Notes: a model not told the origin generated them from the letters alone. DNA of 64,000 nucleotides from Flavobacteriales bacterium (GCA_016717225.1 JADKGB010000005.1:62001-126000); one strand, 5' to 3'. Positions 7,417 through 16,214 are shown, counted from the first letter of the stretch. A program made the numbers and translations.

Positions 7417-8961
7417 ATGGCAGCACCTACCAACCATGGGTTCAGGGAACCGATCGCCTATTGGTTAGCCATCCTTGCGCATCTCTGGCCGGTCTGGACG
7501 AACCCTTGGTTCGTTACGCTGGATGGTCCCTGCCACGTCTACAATTCTCGAATGGTGCTGGCTCTTCTGCAAGGCGGGGGCATCGCTCAAGAATTCCTGC
7601 AGTTCAACCATTTTCCAGAACCGAACTGGCTAGGGCACGTGGTAATGGCCCTGGCAATGACCGTGACTTCGGCCAACATTGCTGAGAAAGTGATATTCAC
7701 CTTGATCATCGGAGGCATGGGATGGGCATTCAGAGAGCTTGCTCGCACATTGGCCCCCGATCGTGTCTGGCTCAGCTGGCTGATCATGCCGTTCCTCCTT
7801 ACATACACACTGCGCATCGGTTTCATCAATTTCTCTCTGGGTCTTCCCTTGTTATTGATCGCTCTGGGGCGCTTCGAACGGTTCCTGAAAGGAGAGGAAC
7901 GCAATGCCATCTGGCAAATGGGGCTGCTTTTACTGGCCTTGTATTTTGCCCACATCACTGCGTTCATGGCATCGTTGGCCATACTTGGAATGCGATCGGT
8001 GGTTTTGTTGGTTCAACATGACAGGTCAAGCATATTTCGATCTCTTCGACTGCTTTCGTTAGCGACCGTCCTTCCGTTCATGCTTACCGTCGCCTTCCTG
8101 ATGGGTCATAGCACGGTCTCGAATGCCGGTACGAGCATTCCGCTTGGCGAACTGCTTGGCTGGGTACGCGATGGCTCGGCTTGGATCACACTCACTCGAG
8201 AGGAGATCATTTATACACGTCCGATCGCAGCCGGCTTATTGGTGATCACCTGCTTCGGTTTGTCACGTTTGCGGTGGCCCATCATTAGCGATCGATCACC
8301 GTCGTGGGCATTTGCATTGGCATCGTTGAGCATGCTCGCGGCCTTTCTTTTCCTGCCCGACAAAATGGCCAGCGGCGGTGTGCTTTCGCCTCGACTATTG
8401 TTGTTCGCCATGTTGCTCTTCGCAGTGTTCGCGCTTACGACATCAATACCACGGTGGCTGGCGATGGGGGGTACAATGTTGGTAGCCGGTGCGGATCTGG
8501 CTCATCTTCCACAGCAAGCGGCAACCGCTGAAGTGCTTTCGAACGAAGCACAGGAAATCCTATCGGTCGCGGACCAACTGGACGAACGATCCGTGCTACT
8601 ACCGTTGAACTATGGTGACAATTGGATGCATAGCAACTTCAGCGAATACGTTGGTGCCGTTTCCGGATGCATCGTCCTTGACAACATCGGTGCAGCCTCA
8701 CCGCACTTCCCGTTGATCTGGCGTCCGGAACGATCACCACACCCGGTACTCGGCAGCTTTTCATTGAGCAACCGGCCATGCACGACTTTCGATGCCTACC
8801 GTGATCATGGTCACACATGGGTCACACACGTGCTCACTTGGAAAATGAACGACGCGATAACCGATAGTTGCACGAATGATGTGCGAAGACAACTCGTCAC
8901 TGACTTTGACCTGGTGACCTCCTCACCGAACAACGATGCACGGCTGTATCGCCGCAAATGA
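7417..8961 (+). CDS. polytopic membrane protein, GT-C glycosyltransferase-like
   Basis: A 514-residue integral membrane protein with roughly ten hydrophobic segments, starting with AYWLAILAHLWPV. The first non-cytoplasmic loop holds VTLDGPCHVYNSR; a D-G-x-x-H-x-Y pattern at this position resembles the catalytic loop of GT-C enzymes that use polyprenyl-phosphate sugars. The C-terminal 130 residues are soluble. I do not recognise a specific family member, so sugar transfer is inference from topology and from the GT87-like gene that follows 34 bp later. The ATG lies 8 bp after the terminator of the tRNA pair. Translation is probably from its own transcript or tRNA read-through. Confidence 0.7.
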   Translation: MAAPTNHGFREPIAYWLAILAHLWPVWTNPWFVTLDGPCHVYNSRMVLALLQGGGIAQEFLQFNHFPEPNWLGHVVMALAMTVTSANIAEKVIFTLIIGGMGWAFRELARTLAPDRVWLSWLIMPFLLTYTLRIGFINFSLGLPLLLIALGRFERFLKGEERNAIWQMGLLLLALYFAHITAFMASLAILGMRSVVLLVQHDRSSIFRSLRLLSLATVLPFMLTVAFLMGHSTVSNAGTSIPLGELLGWVRDGSAWITLTREEIIYTRPIAAGLLVITCFGLSRLRWPIISDRSPSWAFALASLSMLAAFLFLPDKMASGGVLSPRLLLFAMLLFAVFALTTSIPRWLAMGGTMLVAGADLAHLPQQAATAEVLSNEAQEILSVADQLDERSVLLPLNYGDNWMHSNFSEYVGAVSGCIVLDNIGAASPHFPLIWRPERSPHPVLGSFSLSNRPCTTFDAYRDHGHTWVTHVLTWKMNDAITDSCTNDVRRQLVTDFDLVTSSPNNDARLYRRK

Positions 8962-8995
8962 CCGCGTGGGGTAGGTTGCGATCTTCACCAACCAA

Positions 8996-10174
8996 ATGCC
9001 ACGCGAACTCCGCCCTTTTTTGTTGATCACTGCGGCATTGGTGCTCGCTGCGCTATTGCTTGAAATTTCGAACGACCGTTTCTGGCTGAGCGACTTCCGC
9101 GTGTACTGGAGCGCCGCGCGAGCCTTGGCGGATCAACAGCAGGTGTATGGTATCGCATTTGGCGAGGATACCGGCTTTTTCAAATACGCCCCAATTGTGG
9201 CACTGGCGTTTGTTCCAGCTTCATTTCTGCCTTTCAAGTTGGCCGCTGGGATCCATTTCATGCTCATCGGTGTGGCTTTGATATTGGCAGTGGTTCGAAT
9301 GGAACAACAACTGATGCGTCATTTCTTCATGGCCTTTGCACCACGCATTCTCTTCCGCGCAATACTGGTCCTTCTTTGTATAGCGGTGCTGTTGTCAAGG
9401 GAGCTGCACTTGGGCAACATCAATCTTTGGTTAGTGGTAGGTGTGGTCACCGCCACATCGGAGCTGCTCGACGGGAACAAGACGATGTCGGGAATTCTGT
9501 TCGGTTGCGTGTTTTTGGTAAAGCCCTACCTCGCCTTGATGCTCATTCCATTGCTTGTGAGGCGACAATGGCCTGTGCTCTCAACTGCCAGTATCACGAT
9601 CGTCATCGGAGTTGGTCTGCCCTTCCTATTACTTGGGCCCACAGAGGCGTGGCAATTGCACCTGGAGTGGATGTACGCCATGGCTGCTCACAGTAACTAC
9701 CTCACTAGCCCCAATACCGCAATTGCCTGGTTAGGGAAAATTTGGCCAACCGTTCCCTCTTGGACGATGATCGGCGTGGCAGCCTCAACCTTGGCACTTC
9801 TAGGCTTGAGGAAAGCTGGTGAAGCGGCATTCACAGCGAAATGCAGGCTATGCTTGGAACTATGGACGGCCTTCGCGCTGGTACCCAACTTGGTGGTTAC
9901 GGATCAAGAACACTTCTTGTTCAGTATGCCCTTGATCGCTCTGGTGATCACTGGTCTGTTCCATCGAAAAGACCCTCTGACAACAGGCCTCTTCCTCTTG
10001 GCGATGTGTCTTTATGCAACACGCAGCACGGACTTGTGGGGTTCACAGATGGAGAACGAGTTTGAGGCACACGGTGCTTTGGGCATAGGTAACCTGCTGC
10101 TCATCGTCTGCTCTTGGATGATCCATACGCGATGGATAGGTGCGCGATCTCCCAACCAGGCTCAGTTGGGGTGA
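8996..10174 (+). CDS. GT87-like (DUF2029) membrane glycosyltransferase
   Basis: A 392-residue protein with about ten membrane segments. Near the N-terminus LSDFRVYWSAARALADQQ followed by VYGIAFG and FKYAPIVAL matches the pattern of glycosyltransferase family 87 (DUF2029), polyprenol-phosphate-mannose-dependent mannosyltransferases, where the Asp of the first loop is catalytic. The sugar donor and acceptor in Bacteroidota members are unknown. It follows the other GT-C-like protein closely on the same strand, so the two probably act on the same cell-surface glycan. The 3' flank becomes markedly AT-rich and holds the regulatory region of the carotenoid operon. Confidence 0.75.
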   Translation: MPRELRPFLLITAALVLAALLLEISNDRFWLSDFRVYWSAARALADQQQVYGIAFGEDTGFFKYAPIVALAFVPASFLPFKLAAGIHFMLIGVALILAVVRMEQQLMRHFFMAFAPRILFRAILVLLCIAVLLSRELHLGNINLWLVVGVVTATSELLDGNKTMSGILFGCVFLVKPYLALMLIPLLVRRQWPVLSTASITIVIGVGLPFLLLGPTEAWQLHLEWMYAMAAHSNYLTSPNTAIAWLGKIWPTVPSWTMIGVAASTLALLGLRKAGEAAFTAKCRLCLELWTAFALVPNLVVTDQEHFLFSMPLIALVITGLFHRKDPLTTGLFLLAMCLYATRSTDLWGSQMENEFEAHGALGIGNLLLIVCSWMIHTRWIGARSPNQAQLG

Positions 10175-10218
10175 AGCTCATTGAATAGGGAGAGCGCGAT
10201 CTGAACCAAGCTGATATC

Positions 10219-10243
10219 TAATTATCTGAAATTCAGATTATTA
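10219..10243. promoter_or_regulatory. palindrome upstream of the carotenoid operon, candidate operator
   Basis: An almost perfect inverted repeat centred on A at 10231: inner arms ATCTGAA and TTCAGAT, one T-T mismatch, then TAAT and ATTA. It lies 33 bp upstream of the -33 element of the crt promoter and 45 bp after the GT87 stop, in AT-rich DNA. No T-run follows, which speaks against a terminator. A binding site for a dimeric regulator is the simplest reading. Confidence 0.5.
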
Positions 10244-10275
10244 AATGCGTTGAAAAGTATTTTGTTCTACTTATT

Positions 10276-10306
10276 TCTGTTTATATTAAACATTGTTCTA
10301 TGTTTG
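10276..10306 (+). promoter_or_regulatory. promoter of the ECF sigma-crt operon
   Basis: TCTG (10276-10279) and a perfect TAnnTTTG box, TATGTTTG (10299-10306), are 19 bases apart, as expected for a Bacteroidota promoter. It lies in the AT-rich stretch and 30 bp before the sigma-factor ATG. Confidence 0.6.
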
Positions 10307-10336
10307 TGGCGTTAAGTTAAACAAACAATCTACGCC

Positions 10337-10843
10337 ATGTCCACCATTGAATTCCAACAACACCTCGTCAGCCTTCGTCAACAGCTTTACTGGTTCGCCC
10401 TGAGTCTCACACGGGATCGCGAGAATGCTCAGGATCTGGTTCAAGAGAGCATGCTTCGTGCATTGACTTATCGTGAGAAGTACCAGGATAACACGAACTT
10501 TAAGGCTTGGCTTTACACGATCATGAAGAATGCATTCATCAACCACCATCGCCGCGACAAGCGCACCAATTCGTTGATGGACCGCGTTGAGAACACGCAA
10601 GCTCATGTTCGCATGGTAGAAACACCAGCAAGCACAGAAAGCACTATGAAAATGAGTGAGATCAACAGCAGCTTGACCCGCTTGGACGGTGCATTCCGTG
10701 AACCGTTCCAAATGCATCACGACGGGTTCAAATACCAAGAGATAGCAGACAAGCTGGGGATCCCCATCGGAACTGTGAAGAGCCGTATCCACCACGCCCG
10801 TCATCAGCTGATGGATATGCTGAGCGACAAATACAGCGCGTGA
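10337..10843 (+). CDS. ECF-type RNA polymerase sigma factor heading the carotenoid operon
   Basis: A 168-residue sigma-70 family protein with only regions 2 and 4. Region 2 spans about residues 10-75 (LTRDRENAQDLVQESMLRAL, then FKAWLYTIMKNAFINHHRR); region 4 is about residues 105-160 with the helix-turn-helix YQEIADKLGIPIGTVKSRIHHAR. It should direct RNA polymerase to a specific promoter set. Its stop overlaps the crtI start (TGATG), so it is translated with the pigment genes and may control them. No anti-sigma gene is adjacent, which leaves open how its activity is gated; the palindrome upstream suggests control of its transcription. Similar sigma factors are found beside crt genes in other Bacteroidota. 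Confidence 0.93.
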   Translation: MSTIEFQQHLVSLRQQLYWFALSLTRDRENAQDLVQESMLRALTYREKYQDNTNFKAWLYTIMKNAFINHHRRDKRTNSLMDRVENTQAHVRMVETPASTESTMKMSEINSSLTRLDGAFREPFQMHHDGFKYQEIADKLGIPIGTVKSRIHHARHQLMDMLSDKYSA

Positions 10844-12318
10844 TGCCGAGCGCTATCGTTATGGGATCCGGTTTTGCGGGCATTGCGGCGGCCACGACTT
10901 TGGCAAGCAAGGGATATTCGGTGACGATAGTGGAGAAGAACGACGATGTCGGTGGCCGGGCACGTGTCTGGCAAAAGGACGGATACACGTTCGACATGGG
11001 TCCCAGCTGGTATTGGATGCCGGACGTCTTCGAACGATATTTCGAACGCTTCGGGCACAAGGTGGACTCTCAATACGACCTGGTGAGGTTGGACCCTTCT
11101 TATCAGGTCATATTCGGGCCAGAAAACCAGTGGGATGTTCCAGCAGGTATACCCGCATTGAAGGATTTTTTCGAGGGCATTGAAGTTGGTGCTGGCGCGC
11201 AGCTGGAGAAATTCATGGCCGAAGCGAAAGTGAAGTACGACCTGGGCATGAACGAATTGGTTTACACGCCATCGCTCTCGTGGTCCGAGTTCATTCGGCC
11301 CAAGGTGATCGCTGGATTGTTGCGAACTTCTGCGATCGGTTCGATGCGGGGTCATGTGGCAAAACACTTTCAAGACCGACGCATTCGGCAGTTGCTCGAG
11401 TTTCCAGTGCTTTTCCTTGGATCCACCCCGCAACACACGCCCGCACTTTACAGTTTGATGAATTACGCCGATATGGCCCTCGGCACTTGGTACCCTATGG
11501 GCGGAATGGGCAAGATCATTGATGCCATGATCAGGGTGGCAAAAGAACAGGGTGTTACCCTTCGAACTGGTGCCCCGGTTGAGCAGATATTGGTTGAACA
11601 AGGACGTGCCGTTGGCGTCAGGACCCGAGATGGTGAGTTGCATGCCGATGTGGTCGTTGCCTCTGCGGATTACCACCACGTGGAGCAAGAATTACTTGGT
11701 TCGGAGCACCGCAGTTATAGCGAGCGGTATTGGTCCGATCGAGTGATGGCACCTTCTTCGTTGTTGTTCTATATGGGATTCAATAAGCGCCTGCCAAAAC
11801 TCCTCCACCATAACCTGTTCTTCGAAAGTTCTTTCGATCAACATGCCCGGGAGATCTATGATGAACCACAATGGCCTAGCCGTCCGTTGATGTACATCTG
11901 CGCGCCATCCATCACAGATGCGAGCGTGGCACCAGAAGGCCACGAAAATCTGTTCGCACTTATACCTATCGCAACGGGCCTCACCGACACTGAGGATGTC
12001 CGCGATCATTATTCACGTCAAGTTATCGAACGTATTTCCGGTCAATGTGGGTTCGATGTTGAACCCCACATGGTCTTGCACAGAAGCTACTGCATCAACG
12101 ATTTCAAGAGCGATTACAACGCCTTTGGCGGGAATGCGTACGGCCTGGCGAGCACGTTGAAGCAGACCGCTGTTGGAAAACCGAGCATGAAAAGCAAACG
12201 CGTCAAAGGCCTCTACTACGCCGGTCAACTCACGGTTCCGGGCCCTGGTGTCCCGCCTTCACTGATCAGTGGTCAAGTTGTTGCCGACCTGATCGCCAAA
12301 GAGCATCAAACAGCATGA
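10843..12318 (+). CDS. crtI: phytoene desaturase CrtI
   Basis: A 491-residue FAD-dependent desaturase that converts phytoene to lycopene (or to intermediates) in carotenoid synthesis. The N-terminal dinucleotide-binding fold shows MGSGFAGIAAATTLASKGY, then EKNDDVGGRARVW and FDMGPSWYWMPDV. The C-terminal family signature is near residues 455-475: GLYYAGQLTVPGPGVPPS. I start at ATG 10843, which overlaps the sigma-factor stop; a GTG one codon earlier is also possible. The 3' end overlaps crtB by four bases (ATGA), so the two are translationally coupled. The number of desaturation steps cannot be read from sequence. Confidence 0.96.
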   Translation: MPSAIVMGSGFAGIAAATTLASKGYSVTIVEKNDDVGGRARVWQKDGYTFDMGPSWYWMPDVFERYFERFGHKVDSQYDLVRLDPSYQVIFGPENQWDVPAGIPALKDFFEGIEVGAGAQLEKFMAEAKVKYDLGMNELVYTPSLSWSEFIRPKVIAGLLRTSAIGSMRGHVAKHFQDRRIRQLLEFPVLFLGSTPQHTPALYSLMNYADMALGTWYPMGGMGKIIDAMIRVAKEQGVTLRTGAPVEQILVEQGRAVGVRTRDGELHADVVVASADYHHVEQELLGSEHRSYSERYWSDRVMAPSSLLFYMGFNKRLPKLLHHNLFFESSFDQHAREIYDEPQWPSRPLMYICAPSITDASVAPEGHENLFALIPIATGLTDTEDVRDHYSRQVIERISGQCGFDVEPHMVLHRSYCINDFKSDYNAFGGNAYGLASTLKQTAVGKPSMKSKRVKGLYYAGQLTVPGPGVPPSLISGQVVADLIAKEHQTA

Positions 12319-13157
12319 ATTCGCTTGCCCTCTATGATCGTGTTTGCCTGCGCGCAAGTCGCTACACCACGACCTCGTACAGCACATCCTTCTCGTTGGG
12401 TGTGCGCTCGCTGAACAAACGCTTCCGCGACCCCATCCATTCGATCTATGGCTTCGTTCGTTTCGCGGACGAGATCGTCGATACCTTCCACGGTCACGAT
12501 AAATCCACGTTGCTCGCACGTTTTCGCGAAGACACCAACCGTGCGATCGTCGAAGGGATCAGCCTGAACCCGATTCTGCACAGTTACCAGAACACTGTGC
12601 GGAATTTCGGGATCGAGCCTTCGCTCATCGATGCCTTTCTGCACAGCATGGAAATGGACCTGACGGAAGCACAACATGATCAGCGTTCCTATGAAGAGTA
12701 TATCCTGGGCAGTGCAGAAGTGGTTGGCTTGATGTGCCTACGCGTTTTCTGTGAGGGCAATGACGCCCTCTACCAATTGTTGAAACCCTCCGCAATGAAA
12801 TTGGGGGCAGCGTTCCAAAAGGTGAACTTCTTACGCGACCTGCAAGACGATCATCAACAATTGGGACGGACCTACTTCCCGGGAATTGACGTGAGGCGAA
12901 TGAGCGTGGATGACAAGCACGCTATTGAAGCTGACATTGAGAATGACTTCAACATAGCGCTATCCGGTATTCGTCAACTGCCTAAAGGGGCTCGATTTGG
13001 CGTGTATGTGGCCTATGTGTACTACCTCGCGTTGTTCAGGAAGATCCGCGCGCTTCCGATCGATCGGATCCTAACGGAACGTGTTCGGATGCGTAATCGC
13101 CGCAAGCTCGTTCTGCTCACCACGAGTTACTTCCGCCACAGTTTCGGAATGCTCTGA
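12315..13157 (+). CDS. crtB: phytoene synthase CrtB
   Basis: A 280-residue squalene/phytoene synthase that condenses two geranylgeranyl diphosphates to phytoene. Both Asp-rich metal-binding motifs are present: RFADEIVDTF at about residue 50 and NFLRDLQDDHQQLGRTYFP at about residue 170. The N-terminal YTTTSYSTSFSLGVR segment is also typical. The length is normal. The gene overlaps crtI by four bases and is followed 3 bp later by idi, so precursor supply and the first committed pigment step are made from one transcript. Confidence 0.96.
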   Translation: MNSLALYDRVCLRASRYTTTSYSTSFSLGVRSLNKRFRDPIHSIYGFVRFADEIVDTFHGHDKSTLLARFREDTNRAIVEGISLNPILHSYQNTVRNFGIEPSLIDAFLHSMEMDLTEAQHDQRSYEEYILGSAEVVGLMCLRVFCEGNDALYQLLKPSAMKLGAAFQKVNFLRDLQDDHQQLGRTYFPGIDVRRMSVDDKHAIEADIENDFNIALSGIRQLPKGARFGVYVAYVYYLALFRKIRALPIDRILTERVRMRNRRKLVLLTTSYFRHSFGML

Positions 13158-13160
13158 ACC

Positions 13161-13706
13161 ATGGAGGTCAAGCGCACCCAGGAATTTGTGACCCTCGTGA
13201 ATCCTCAGGACGAAGTCTTGGGTTCAATGGAAAAAATGGAAGCCCATCAAAAAGGAGCCTTGCATCGGGCGTTCTCGATATTCATTTTCAATAAAGAGGG
13301 TCGCACGCTACTGCAGCGCCGTGCGAATGGGAAGTACCATAGCCCCGGCCTGTGGACGAACACCTGCTGTGGTCATCCACGTCCCGGCGAGAACAGCGCG
13401 CAAGCGGCGCAACGCCGATTGTTCGAAGAAATGGGATTCACCTGCGAGCTGGAGAACCAGTTCAACTTCACATACGAAGCTGAAGTAGGGACAGGCCTCG
13501 TAGAGCACGAGTTGGACCATGTTTACTTCGGTCAATATGATGGCCCGGTGAGAGCGGATCCCGAAGAGGCCAGCGACACACGCTGGATGCGCATGAACGA
13601 CCTGGCTGATGACCTTGGAACATCCCCGGACGCATACACGAAGTGGCTGCGGGTTTGCTGGCCAAAGGTTCTCGAGAGCTTTCGCCTTCATCAGCAAAAA
13701 GCATGA
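13161..13706 (+). CDS. idi: isopentenyl-diphosphate delta-isomerase, type I
   Basis: A 181-residue Nudix-fold isomerase interconverting isopentenyl and dimethylallyl diphosphate, the starters for carotenoid chains. Diagnostic segments: LHRAFSIFIFN, LLQRRANGKYHSPGLWTNTC (with the active-site Cys in TNTCCGHP), the Nudix-like RRLFEEMGF, and EHELDHVYFG carrying the metal/catalytic Glu. It begins 3 bp after crtB and overlaps the photolyase start by four bases. Its inclusion in the crt operon suggests pigment synthesis draws on a boosted isoprenoid pool when the operon is on. Confidence 0.96.
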   Translation: MEVKRTQEFVTLVNPQDEVLGSMEKMEAHQKGALHRAFSIFIFNKEGRTLLQRRANGKYHSPGLWTNTCCGHPRPGENSAQAAQRRLFEEMGFTCELENQFNFTYEAEVGTGLVEHELDHVYFGQYDGPVRADPEEASDTRWMRMNDLADDLGTSPDAYTKWLRVCWPKVLESFRLHQQKA

Positions 13707-15046
13707 ACAAGTCGAAGGTCACCATTCATTGGTTCCGACGAGACCTTCGCATCTTCGATAATCACGGTCTCCTCAGAGCCTTGAAGGAGCATGGGCACGT
13801 GCTTCCGCTATTCATCTTCGATACTGCCATACTGGAGCGGCTCGAGAACAGATCCGATCGTCGTGTGGACTTCATCCATCGTGCGATAACGGGTTTGAAG
13901 GCTGAATTGGAAACACGAGGCAGTTCGATCCGGGTTGAGCATGGTGATCCGTTGGAGGTATGGAAGCGATTGCTCGAAACGTATGATATCCAAGCGGTCA
14001 CTGCGAACCACGACCACGAGCCATACGCGCTTGATCGCGACAACACGATCTCCGATCTGCTGAAGTCGAATGGTATCCCCTTCCGCAGTTTCAAGGACAT
14101 CAGCATATTCGAACGCGGTGAAGTGGTAAAAGATGATGGCGGGCCCTACACCGTTTTCACGCCTTACGCGCGAAAATGGCGGGCACAGTTCCTTCCCATC
14201 ATGGTCGAGCCGTTCGCCAGTTCAGAGAATTTGGATGCGCTGTGGAAGACCGAAGCATTAAGGATGCCGTCGTTGCAAGATCTCGGTTTCCTGCCGACCG
14301 ACCTGCGGATACCTCCACCTGAAGTTGGGTCACAATTGATCTCGAACTACCACCTCACGCGCAATTTCCCCGGACTGGAAGGAACTTCGCGAATGAGCGT
14401 TCACTTGCGCTTCGGCACTGTAAGCCCGCGCGCGCTGATGAAGCAGGGTATTGCATTGAACGGTGCGTTCGCGAACGAACTCATTTGGCGTGAATTTTAC
14501 ATGCAGGTCCTCTGGCACTTCCCGCACGTTGTGGATCGTGCGTTCAAACCTGCATATGATCGCATCCCTTGGCAGGTCAACGAGGATCATTTCACGTCCT
14601 GGTGCGAAGGTCGGACAGGATATCCTTTGGTGGATGCTGGAATGCGTGAACTCAACACTACCGGGCACATGCACAACCGGGTGCGCATGGTCGTGTCCAG
14701 TTTTCTCACCAAACACCTTTTGCTTGACTGGCGCTGGGGCGAAGCCTACTTCGCTGAACAACTTCTGGACTTTGAGTTGAGCAGTAACAATGGTGGCTGG
14801 CAATGGGCGAGTAGCAGCGGATGCGATGCGGCTCCCTACTTCCGAGTGTTCAATCCCACTCTTCAGCTCGAGAAATTCGACCCTGAGTTAACGTATGTGA
14901 AGCGATGGGTAGAAGAGTATGGCACGCCGAACTATTCGCGGCCAATAGTCGTTCATGATGTAGCACGAAAACGAGCCATTGAGACTTACAAGATGGCTTT
15001 GGATAGTGCTCGCAGGACCACAGATAAACAAACACAGTTGTTCTGA
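13703..15046 (+). CDS. deoxyribodipyrimidine photolyase / cryptochrome family
   Basis: A 447-residue photolyase-family flavoprotein. The N-terminal alpha/beta antenna domain starts VTIHWFRRDLRIFDNHGLL; the C-terminal FAD domain contains TGYPLVDAGMRELNTTG, NRVRMVVSSFLTKHLLLDW, and the GGWQWASSSGCDAAPYFRVF segment with the Trp and Asn residues typical of class I CPD photolyases. It should repair UV pyrimidine dimers using blue light. ATG 13703 overlaps the idi stop by four bases, so it is part of the pigment operon: a light-protection regulon. Photolyase and signalling cryptochrome cannot be separated by motifs alone, but repair is the more likely role here. Confidence 0.93.
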   Translation: MNKSKVTIHWFRRDLRIFDNHGLLRALKEHGHVLPLFIFDTAILERLENRSDRRVDFIHRAITGLKAELETRGSSIRVEHGDPLEVWKRLLETYDIQAVTANHDHEPYALDRDNTISDLLKSNGIPFRSFKDISIFERGEVVKDDGGPYTVFTPYARKWRAQFLPIMVEPFASSENLDALWKTEALRMPSLQDLGFLPTDLRIPPPEVGSQLISNYHLTRNFPGLEGTSRMSVHLRFGTVSPRALMKQGIALNGAFANELIWREFYMQVLWHFPHVVDRAFKPAYDRIPWQVNEDHFTSWCEGRTGYPLVDAGMRELNTTGHMHNRVRMVVSSFLTKHLLLDWRWGEAYFAEQLLDFELSSNNGGWQWASSSGCDAAPYFRVFNPTLQLEKFDPELTYVKRWVEEYGTPNYSRPIVVHDVARKRAIETYKMALDSARRTTDKQTQLF

Positions 15047-15076
15047 ACAAAACACCGCCAGGTATGGCACGAAAAA

Positions 15077-15235
15077 ATGGCACGCAGAAAAAAGTTGATA
15101 CTCACCCAGCCCGTTAAAGAAGGCCTGAAGGCGATCAAAGTGCGTTTGGATGCTCGAACCACGATCACCATCGCGAACTTGAAAGCGCTGGACATCTGGA
15201 AGCTCCGTTTCCCGAACGCACAGATCATCGGATGA
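15077..15235 (+). CDS. small basic protein of unknown function within the carotenoid operon
   Basis: A 52-residue ORF that fits exactly between the photolyase and SRPBCC genes. It reads MARRKKLILTQPVKEGLKAI and ends WKLRFPNAQIIG; its stop overlaps the start of the next gene (ATGA-type, 15232-15235). The first residues are strongly basic and the rest has alternating hydrophobic residues like a small alpha/beta unit. No family is recognised. Its coding nature is supported by its precise fit, the four-base overlap and codon choice like its neighbours. A nucleic-acid-binding or regulatory role would be a guess. Confidence 0.65.
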   Translation: MARRKKLILTQPVKEGLKAIKVRLDARTTITIANLKALDIWKLRFPNAQIIG

Positions 15236-15720
15236 CGACGCACTTACTGGAACGGGAACAGTGGCTGCCGATATCTATCGGAGAGGCGTGGTCGTTCTTC
15301 AGCTCACCATTGAACCTGGCCAAGATCACGCCGGACGACATGGGATTTGTTATCCGCCAGCCGTTCCAGGACAAGCCCATTTACAAAGGCCAACTCATCA
15401 CGTACACTGTAAGCCCATTGTTGGGGATCCCTCTCAAGTGGGTTACGCGCATCGCTAAAGTGGAGGCGCATCATCGCTTTGTTGACACGCAGATCACGGG
15501 ACCTTACAAGCTCTGGTGGCACCAACATACTTTTATTGAAAAGGATGGCGGCACCTTGATGAAGGACAAAGTGGAATACCGACTTCCACTTGGCCCATTG
15601 GGTGAACTTGTCCATGGTTGGTTCGTTCGGAAAAAGCTGGAACAGATCTTTGATTTCCGCTTCCAGGCCTTGGAAAAACACTTCGGTACGACACGGTCAA
15701 GGGACACTCTTGTAGCTTAG
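15232..15720 (+). CDS. SRPBCC-fold ligand-binding protein
   Basis: A 162-residue protein of the START/SRPBCC (polyketide cyclase-like) superfamily: an N-terminal strand with REQWLPISIGEAWSFFSSPLNLAKITP, central strands including GPYKLWWHQHTFIEKDGG, and a long C-terminal helix. These domains bind hydrophobic ligands in a deep cavity. Relatives are commonly encoded beside carotenoid genes in Bacteroidota, so binding or handling of a carotenoid or its precursor is a reasonable inference but not shown. It overlaps the 52-aa gene by four bases and precedes crtZ by 8 bp. There is no signal peptide, so it is cytoplasmic. Confidence 0.85.
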   Translation: MTTHLLEREQWLPISIGEAWSFFSSPLNLAKITPDDMGFVIRQPFQDKPIYKGQLITYTVSPLLGIPLKWVTRIAKVEAHHRFVDTQITGPYKLWWHQHTFIEKDGGTLMKDKVEYRLPLGPLGELVHGWFVRKKLEQIFDFRFQALEKHFGTTRSRDTLVA

Positions 15721-15728
15721 GTGCCGGA

Positions 15729-16214
15729 ATGAACACATGGAGCATCATCGCAATTGTGATGAGCACGTTCTTCGCCATGGAGATCGTTGCATGGGCGACG
15801 CACAAGTATGTCATGCATGGCTTTCTCTGGCATCTTCATAGTGATCATCACAAGAAGGACCATTATGGTTTTCTGGAACGCAACGACACGTTCTTTCTGA
15901 TCTTCGCCATCCCGAGCATGTGTCTTTTTATGATCGGCGCTCATCTCGGGTTGCAAACCCCATGGCTATGGATCGGGCTCGGGATCCTCATTTATGGTGT
16001 GGCTTACTTCTTCGTTCATGAAGTGTTCATTCATCAGCGGATCAAATGGCTGCGTTCGGCCAATTCGTCCTACTTCCTTGGCCTCAGACGCGCTCACAAA
16101 GTGCATCATAAGAGCATCAAGAAAGAAGATGGTGAGTGCTTCGGCATGCTCTGGGTTCCGGTGAAATACTTCCAAGAAGCCAAGAAGCAACTGCGATCGA
16201 AGCGCGAGGCGTGA
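15729..16214 (+). CDS. crtZ: beta-carotene hydroxylase CrtZ (fatty-acid hydroxylase superfamily)
   Basis: A 161-residue membrane di-iron hydroxylase that adds hydroxyl groups to beta-rings, giving zeaxanthin from beta-carotene. The His clusters are present: HKYVMHGFLWHLHSDHH near residues 22-38, HEVFIHQR near 97-104, and RAHKVHHK near 122-129. Hydrophobic segments flank the clusters. It is the last gene of the operon. It implies that cyclised carotenoids are made, yet no lycopene cyclase gene is found in this window. A keto-carotenoid enzyme is likewise not visible. Confidence 0.92.
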   Translation: MNTWSIIAIVMSTFFAMEIVAWATHKYVMHGFLWHLHSDHHKKDHYGFLERNDTFFLIFAIPSMCLFMIGAHLGLQTPWLWIGLGILIYGVAYFFVHEVFIHQRIKWLRSANSSYFLGLRRAHKVHHKSIKKEDGECFGMLWVPVKYFQEAKKQLRSKREA

